DNA of 18,293 nt, from positions 60,358 through 78,650 of the forward strand of contig DGTM01000035.1 in NCBI GenBank assembly GCA_002394305.1, in the 5' to 3' direction. The notes under the pieces were generated by a model that saw nothing but the letters and a program-made list of their open reading frames with translations, was not told the origin of the DNA and ran no database searches. Position numbers and translations under genes: made by a program. This document shows, in pieces, positions 14,791-18,293 of the stretch (the first letter of the stretch is position 1; each line of letters starts with the position of its first letter). The stretch is from Prevotellaceae bacterium UBA4336 (GTDB lineage Bacteria > Bacteroidota > Bacteroidia > Bacteroidales > Bacteroidaceae).

Positions 14791-15429
14791 ATGGTAGATA
14801 TACATGATTACGACATTCAATGCATTGAGCAGGAAATCTTGTGGAAATACGAAGATATTCGGTTCGACTACTCGGACTATGATTGTTTGCTTTCCTTGCG
14901 GAAGGACATGATTAACAAACGGGTGCTGGCTCATCAAGAGGAAATCCTGCCGGACATCATTGCTTTCAATGATGCTCTGAATGAGGCTTTGCACGATATG
15001 TACGGCAGAGCACATCGCATTTGGGATTCCATCAAAGACAACGAGGACTTTGGCGAAGAGTCGGAAGTAACTGCGAAATGCTTCCTTTCCTACGATTATC
15101 CGGAATTGCATCCTATTCAGGGAGAAGACAGACAGAAACTATGGTATGCTCTTTGTGACGATGAATGGAATTGCCTGTATGCAGATGGGGTGACGTTGCC
15201 AACACTCACTCTTCCAAGAGACATCAACAGTTCATTCGAACACTTCATCGGTATGGACTGCCCGCCGCCAAACTGGAACGAGGGGCTTGACCGCGAACTG
15301 ACAAAAGACTTGCATTTGACCAGCGCATTTCATAATCTCTTTGACCACTTGAAGTTCGCCATTACGGACTTCATCTATGTCAGAGAGTTCGAGACGGAAA
15401 TAAATGTTGAGATTAGAAGAACAGTATAA
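14791..15429 (+). CDS. Conserved-looking protein of unknown function, 212 residues
   Basis: I do not recognise a named domain. The protein is acidic and soluble, without membrane segments or signal peptide. Distinct stretches are YSDYDCLLSLRKDMINKR (29-46), HDMYGRAHRIWDSIKDNEDFG (about 68-88) and, near the C-terminus, MDCPPPNWNEGLDRELTKD followed by FAITDFIYVREFETEINVEI. From memory, similar proteins occur in Bacteroidales mobile or accessory regions next to AAA ATPases; this is weak. It starts 39 bases behind the hairpin that follows PLD copy 2, in the position that the broken gene at 7551 occupies behind PLD copy 1. Whether it belongs with module B or to older neighbouring DNA is unclear. 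Confidence 0.72.
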   Translation: MVDIHDYDIQCIEQEILWKYEDIRFDYSDYDCLLSLRKDMINKRVLAHQEEILPDIIAFNDALNEALHDMYGRAHRIWDSIKDNEDFGEESEVTAKCFLSYDYPELHPIQGEDRQKLWYALCDDEWNCLYADGVTLPTLTLPRDINSSFEHFIGMDCPPPNWNEGLDRELTKDLHLTSAFHNLFDHLKFAITDFIYVREFETEINVEIRRTV

Positions 15430-15480
15430 AACGAAGACGATTTTGCCTGCTCAAAAACTTGGGCGTTGCACACGGCGTAT

Positions 15481-15526
15481 ATTGCATGGTCATGTACTTG
15501 CAATTGCATGGTCACGACCATGCAAT
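15481..15526. repeat. Direct and inverted 11-base repeats (operator-like palindrome)
   Basis: ATTGCATGGTC occurs at 15481-15491 and 15503-15513, and its exact reverse complement at 15516-15526. The last two form a 24-base palindrome with a 2-base centre; the first copy is exactly 22 bases before the second. This lies between the 212-aa gene and the next small gene. It could be a protein-binding array or a hairpin; no promoter was identified with it. Confidence 0.65.
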
Positions 15527-15624
15527 AAGCGCCCCTTGCGAAGTTAAGAAATATGACATGGCAAAGAACATGACGCAAGCAAGGCTTTCGGAAGCATATA
15601 TGTTTATTGACACAACAGAACCTA

Positions 15625-15939
15625 ATGAAAAGGAAGAAGAACAAAGCCTCGGAAGAGAACTGGAGCCATAAGCATGACTATCCCATAGAGGAAGTTTGGA
15701 ACACGTACCATACTTTGGCTCAACTGATAGTGCCACGCTTGCAGGCGTTCAAGGCACTTGACAAGCATGGATATTGCCCAGCTTTTAAGGACATGCGTGA
15801 ATGGAATAATGCAATCCAAAAGATGATTGATGCTTTTGAGCTGATGAAATATGATTCTTCTTTTTCAGATAAAGAATGGAAGACCATCACAGAAGGGTTG
15901 GATTTATTCTGTAAGCATTATCGAAATTTGTGGGATTAA
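15625..15939 (+). CDS. Small protein resembling phage/mobile-element hypotheticals
   Basis: A 104-residue protein starting MKRKKNKASEENWSHKHDYP, with IVPRLQAFKALDKHGYCPAF in the middle, REWNNAIQKMIDAFELMK after it, and ending GLDLFCKHYRNLWD. The pattern of a W-rich start, an IxPRLxxFKxL segment, a W-n-n-MIxAFE helix and an LFxKxYRNLWD end is one I associate with uncharacterised proteins of Bacteroidales phages and mobile elements; there is no known function. An earlier in-frame ATG at 15607 would add six residues; I prefer 15625 because the basic MKRKK start is typical, but this is not certain. The gene sits at the right end of the island and supports a mobile origin there. Confidence 0.65.
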   Translation: MKRKKNKASEENWSHKHDYPIEEVWNTYHTLAQLIVPRLQAFKALDKHGYCPAFKDMREWNNAIQKMIDAFELMKYDSSFSDKEWKTITEGLDLFCKHYRNLWD

Positions 15940-16152
15940 TTAAGCTCATGCCCCCAAACAGCATATCAAGTCTTTACCTTTGCATCATGAAGGAAAAGAA
16001 CATAACACGCAAACCCAGCCAACTAAACACGCCTACTTCTTCAACTTCACACGCGTTCTTAGACCTTTTGACACACATCATCCCGATGTAGAATTGGCTT
16101 ATGACCTCAGCTTCTGCGTGACACTCTCATTTTTTTGCCTTTTACCCATTTT

Positions 16153-16184
16153 CATTCTTTCATTTTTTCATTCTTTCATTTTTT
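16153..16184. repeat. 16-base exact tandem duplication, T-rich
   Basis: CATTCTTTCATTTTTT occurs twice in a row, immediately upstream of the TACCTTTG element at 16190. The array covers the place where the -33 region would be, so a change of repeat number would move or remove upstream promoter contacts. Confidence 0.75.
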
Positions 16185-16189
16185 ATTCT

Positions 16190-16197
16190 TACCTTTG
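16190..16197 (+). promoter_or_regulatory. Promoter -7 element of the V-ATPase subunit D-I genes
   Basis: TACCTTTG fits TAnnTTTG, 50 bases before the ATG of subunit D. No clear TTTG is visible at the -33 position, which falls in the T-rich tandem repeat. Confidence 0.5.
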
Positions 16198-16247
16198 TGC
16201 CCGAAATAACAATTGAGCTCTGAAGTAAAGAAGATTGAACATAAACC

Positions 16248-16856
16248 ATGGCAATAAAGTTTCAATATAACAAGACTTCGCTACAGCAGATAGAGAAGGC
16301 CCTGAAGATGCGCCAGCGCACGCTGCCCATCATCAAGAGCAAGGAGACGGCACTCAGGCTGGAAGTGAAGAAATGCAAGGCAGAAGCCGACGAGCTGGAG
16401 CGCAAGCTGCAAAGCCAGATTGAGGGCTACGAGAAGATGTACGCCCTGTGGGGGGAGTTCGACACCTCGCTTGTCAGCCTGGACGACGTAGAGCTGGCCG
16501 TCAAGAAGATTGCCGGCGTACGCGTCCCCGTGCTCAGCAACATCAGCCTGAAGGTGAAGCCCTTCGGCCTGTTCAGCGCACCGAAGTGGTACTTCGACGG
16601 CATCAAGCTCCTGCAAGGGCTCGCCAAGACCGCCGTCGAGCGAGAATTTGTCTTCGCCAAACTGCATCTGCTGGAGCACGCCCGCAAGAAGACGACACAG
16701 AAGGTCAATCTCTTTGAGAAAGTCCAGATACCCGGCTACCAAGAGGCTGTGCGCAAAATCAAACGTTTCATGGAGGACGAGGAGAACCTCTCCAAGTCAT
16801 CGCAGAAGATACTGAAGTCGCTTCAGGAAAAGAGAAAGAAGGAGGACGTGGCATGA
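16248..16856 (+). CDS. atpD: V-type ATP synthase subunit D
   Basis: A 202-residue protein of almost entirely helical, coiled-coil character, matching the length and pattern of V/A-type subunit D, the central rotor stalk. The N-terminal helix FQYNKTSLQQIEKALKMRQR (about 5-24) and the C-terminal helix from about 160 to 200 (EAVRKIKRFMEDEENLSKSS) would pack as the shaft inside the A3B3 head, with a short globular part in between (VRVPVLSNISLKVKPFGLF). It couples ATP hydrolysis or synthesis in the head to the membrane rotor. It overlaps the subunit I gene by ATGA (16853-16856). Subunits A and B, usually upstream in Bacteroidales, are not in the window. Confidence 0.87.
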   Translation: MAIKFQYNKTSLQQIEKALKMRQRTLPIIKSKETALRLEVKKCKAEADELERKLQSQIEGYEKMYALWGEFDTSLVSLDDVELAVKKIAGVRVPVLSNISLKVKPFGLFSAPKWYFDGIKLLQGLAKTAVEREFVFAKLHLLEHARKKTTQKVNLFEKVQIPGYQEAVRKIKRFMEDEENLSKSSQKILKSLQEKRKKEDVA

Positions 16857-18293
16857 TAGAGAAAATGAAGAAGCTCACCTTCCTGGTGACCGGAAAGGAA
16901 TACGACGACTTCATCGCCGGACTGCGCGAGCAAGGCGTGGTGCACGTACAGCAGCTCAAGGCAGGACAGACCAGCCCACAGCTCCAGCAGGCCCTCGACC
17001 TGAGGCTCCGCTACCAGCAGGCCCTCAACTACCTCGACATCTCGCTCAAGGCGTGGGGAGAAAGCCCCTCAGAGAGGTTAGAGGTAAGAGGTAAGAAGTT
17101 AGAGAATACTTTTGGCTCCGAAGCCAGCATCCCAAACAATCCTCTAACCGCTCACCGCTCACCACTCACCACTAAATCAGGCGAAGAAAGCCTCCCCGTT
17201 CTTGATTACGTCGAGCAGCTCAAAGCCGAGGAAGTCAGCCTGCGCCATGAAATAGACGAAGCCGAGAAGAACGCCGAACGGCTGGAGCCCTGGGGCAACT
17301 TCGACTGGAAGAGCATCGAGCGCCTCCAGCAGGAGACTGGCATGCAGGTCTTCTTCTACGCCTGCAACGCCAAGTCCTTCAGGCAGGAATGGGCAGAGAA
17401 GTACTTCGCCACGCCCATCGACGAATACCGCAAGCGCACCTACTTCCTGGCATTCTCCGACGAAGAGCCCGACATCAAGGCCGAACGCCTGGAACTCCCC
17501 ACTGGTTCGCTCGAAGCCTACCGCAAGGAAGCTGCCCAGGTCAAGGAAGCCCTCCAAAAGAACCACGACACGACCTGCGCCATCGCCCGCAATGGCCGCG
17601 ACACGCTCGAGAAAGGCTTGCAGCAGGCCCAAGGCGAGATTCAGCTCCGGCAAGTCGAACTCTCGGACGAAAGTATAGCCGACGGAGCCGTACGCCTCAT
17701 GGTGGGCTGGACGCTGGCAGACAAAGCCGACAAACTCTGCAAGTGGCTCGACGAACAACATATCTACTACGAGCTGGAAGACCCGGCCTACGAGGACGAT
17801 GTGCCCGTGAAGATAACCAACGGCAGCTACACCAGCCTCTTCGAACCCATCCTGCGCATGTACTCGCTGCCCAACTATCGCGACATCGACCCCAGCGTCT
17901 TCTTCGCACCCTTCTTCATGCTCTTCTTCGGGCTCTGCCTCGGCGACGGCGGCTACGGCCTGCTCGTCCTGCTCGGAGGCATCTACCTGGCATTGAAGGG
18001 TGGCAATGACGACATGAAGAGCTACGGACGCCTCGGCATCTGGCTCGGACTGGCAACAGTCGTCTGCGGACTGCTCACAGGCACCGTCTTCGGCATCGAC
18101 CTGACACAGCAGGACTGGGCCGTGCTGGCACCCGTCAAGCCCTACTTCCTCAACGACAACGGCGTCGGCCCCATCTTCGGCTACTCGCCCATGATGGTCC
18201 TCTCCGTCATCATCGGCTTCGTGCAAGTCCTGCTCGGCATGGTGCTGAAGGCTTGCAAGGCCTGGAAGAACTACGGCTTCGCCTACTCCATCG
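16853..18293 (+). CDS. atpI: V-type ATP synthase subunit I (3' end beyond window)
   Basis: 480 codons are open to the right edge, so the C-terminal membrane part is cut. The N-terminus MIEKMKKLTFLVTGKEYDDF and the following soluble, coiled-coil half (to about 340) fit subunit I, the stator that links the head to the proton or sodium channel. The first membrane segments are visible: PSVFFAPFFMLFFGLCLGDGGYGLL (about 345-369), whose F-x-x-FFGLxLGDxGYG is the family signature, then GIWLGLATVVCGLLTGTVFG and the helix around MVLSVIIGFVQVLLGMVLK. Residues about 74-107 are an unusual low-complexity insert encoded by the heptamer-repeat element at 17074-17173. The start is set by the ATGA overlap with subunit D. 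Confidence 0.88.
   Translation, partial: MIEKMKKLTFLVTGKEYDDFIAGLREQGVVHVQQLKAGQTSPQLQQALDLRLRYQQALNYLDISLKAWGESPSERLEVRGKKLENTFGSEASIPNNPLTAHRSPLTTKSGEESLPVLDYVEQLKAEEVSLRHEIDEAEKNAERLEPWGNFDWKSIERLQQETGMQVFFYACNAKSFRQEWAEKYFATPIDEYRKRTYFLAFSDEEPDIKAERLELPTGSLEAYRKEAAQVKEALQKNHDTTCAIARNGRDTLEKGLQQAQGEIQLRQVELSDESIADGAVRLMVGWTLADKADKLCKWLDEQHIYYELEDPAYEDDVPVKITNGSYTSLFEPILRMYSLPNYRDIDPSVFFAPFFMLFFGLCLGDGGYGLLVLLGGIYLALKGGNDDMKSYGRLGIWLGLATVVCGLLTGTVFGIDLTQQDWAVLAPVKPYFLNDNGVGPIFGYSPMMVLSVIIGFVQVLLGMVLKACKAWKNYGFAYSI
17074..17173. repeat. Heptamer-repeat element inside the subunit I gene
   Basis: On the left four tandem heptamers (GAGGTTA, GAGGTAA, GAGGTAA, GAAGTTA; 17074-17101); on the right four heptamers (CTAACCG, CTCACCG, CTCACCA, CTCACCA; 17144-17171). 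The arms are roughly reverse complements, including an exact 9-base pair, GGTTAGAGG (17076-17084) and CCTCTAACC (17141-17149). The sequence is read through in frame and gives residues like ERLEVRGKKLEN and PLTAHRSPLTT. It resembles in design the element at 4580-4738. Confidence 0.65.

Larger units (their letters stand above)
15940..16247. other. Gene-poor spacer with two promoter-like sites before the V-ATPase genes
   Basis: No convincing gene is present. TACCTTTG at 15975-15982 resembles a -7 element and is followed at 15987 by a 34-codon frame (MKEKNITRKPSQLN...), possibly a gene start cut short. After this come a T-rich stretch and the promoter of the V-ATPase genes. Confidence 0.5.

Noticed and set aside
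15459..15671. 70-codon frame upstream of and overlapping the 104-aa gene
   Set aside because: Its first part is the palindrome and direct repeats, and it overlaps the better supported frame starting at 15625.
15980..16216. 78-codon frame before the V-ATPase genes
   Set aside because: Its second half is only the translated T-rich tandem repeat and promoter.
17177..18226. 349-codon minus-strand frame
   Set aside because: Antisense to V-ATPase subunit I, whose membrane signature lies on the plus strand.

Overview
The window looks like a chromosomal segment of a Bacteroidales bacterium, most likely Prevotella or a close relative. The reasons are the sigma-ABfr type promoters (TTG or TTTG, about 19 bases, then TAnnTTTG, as in TAACTTTG or TACCTTTG), the near absence of Shine-Dalgarno sites, and the gene types: a WzxC-like flippase, a FucO-like dehydrogenase, a bacterial V-type ATPase, RhuM-Doc and AAA-ATPase fragments. 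No rRNA, tRNA, CRISPR array, integrase or transposase is visible.

Left flank (1-4459): a polysaccharide flippase that runs off the left edge and fucO, both on the minus strand; then, on the plus strand, a WYL-domain regulator and a DEDDh 3'-5' exonuclease. Right flank (16248-18293): V-type ATPase subunits D and I, with a four-base overlap; subunit I is cut by the window edge. Both flanks are fairly GC-rich.

The 11.5 kb between them is an accessory, defence-like island made of modules with different base composition. Module A (4846-7294) encodes a very acidic 77-aa protein, a DUF262-DUF1524 (GmrSD/SspE-like) nuclease and a single-HKD phospholipase-D-family nuclease-like protein. A broken ATPase start and a RhuM-Doc gene follow. 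Next is a 48-base remnant of the 3' end of an exonuclease gene. It encodes the same last 15 residues as the intact exonuclease upstream but differs from it only at synonymous positions. Module B (8892-14695) has four genes packed with a 1-base gap or ATGA overlaps: a DUF262-DUF1524 protein, a larger DUF262 protein without a recognisable DUF1524 domain, a compact agmatine-deiminase-family enzyme with its catalytic residues, and a second copy of the same PLD gene (474 of 502 bases identical to the first). Both PLD genes are followed by the same 10-bp-stem hairpin. Two more plus-strand genes of unknown function (one mobile-element-like) and a repeat-rich spacer lead into the V-ATPase genes.

The main candidate for an undescribed system is module B: two unequal DUF262 proteins, a guanidino-modifying enzyme and a PLD protein in one coupled transcription unit. 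That the PLD gene also ends module A, at a sharp homology boundary by the start codon, suggests it is a portable effector or accessory of DUF262 systems. A defensive role is inference from family and context. Further oddities are two heptamer-repeat elements with inverted arms, one of them translated in frame inside the V-ATPase subunit I gene.
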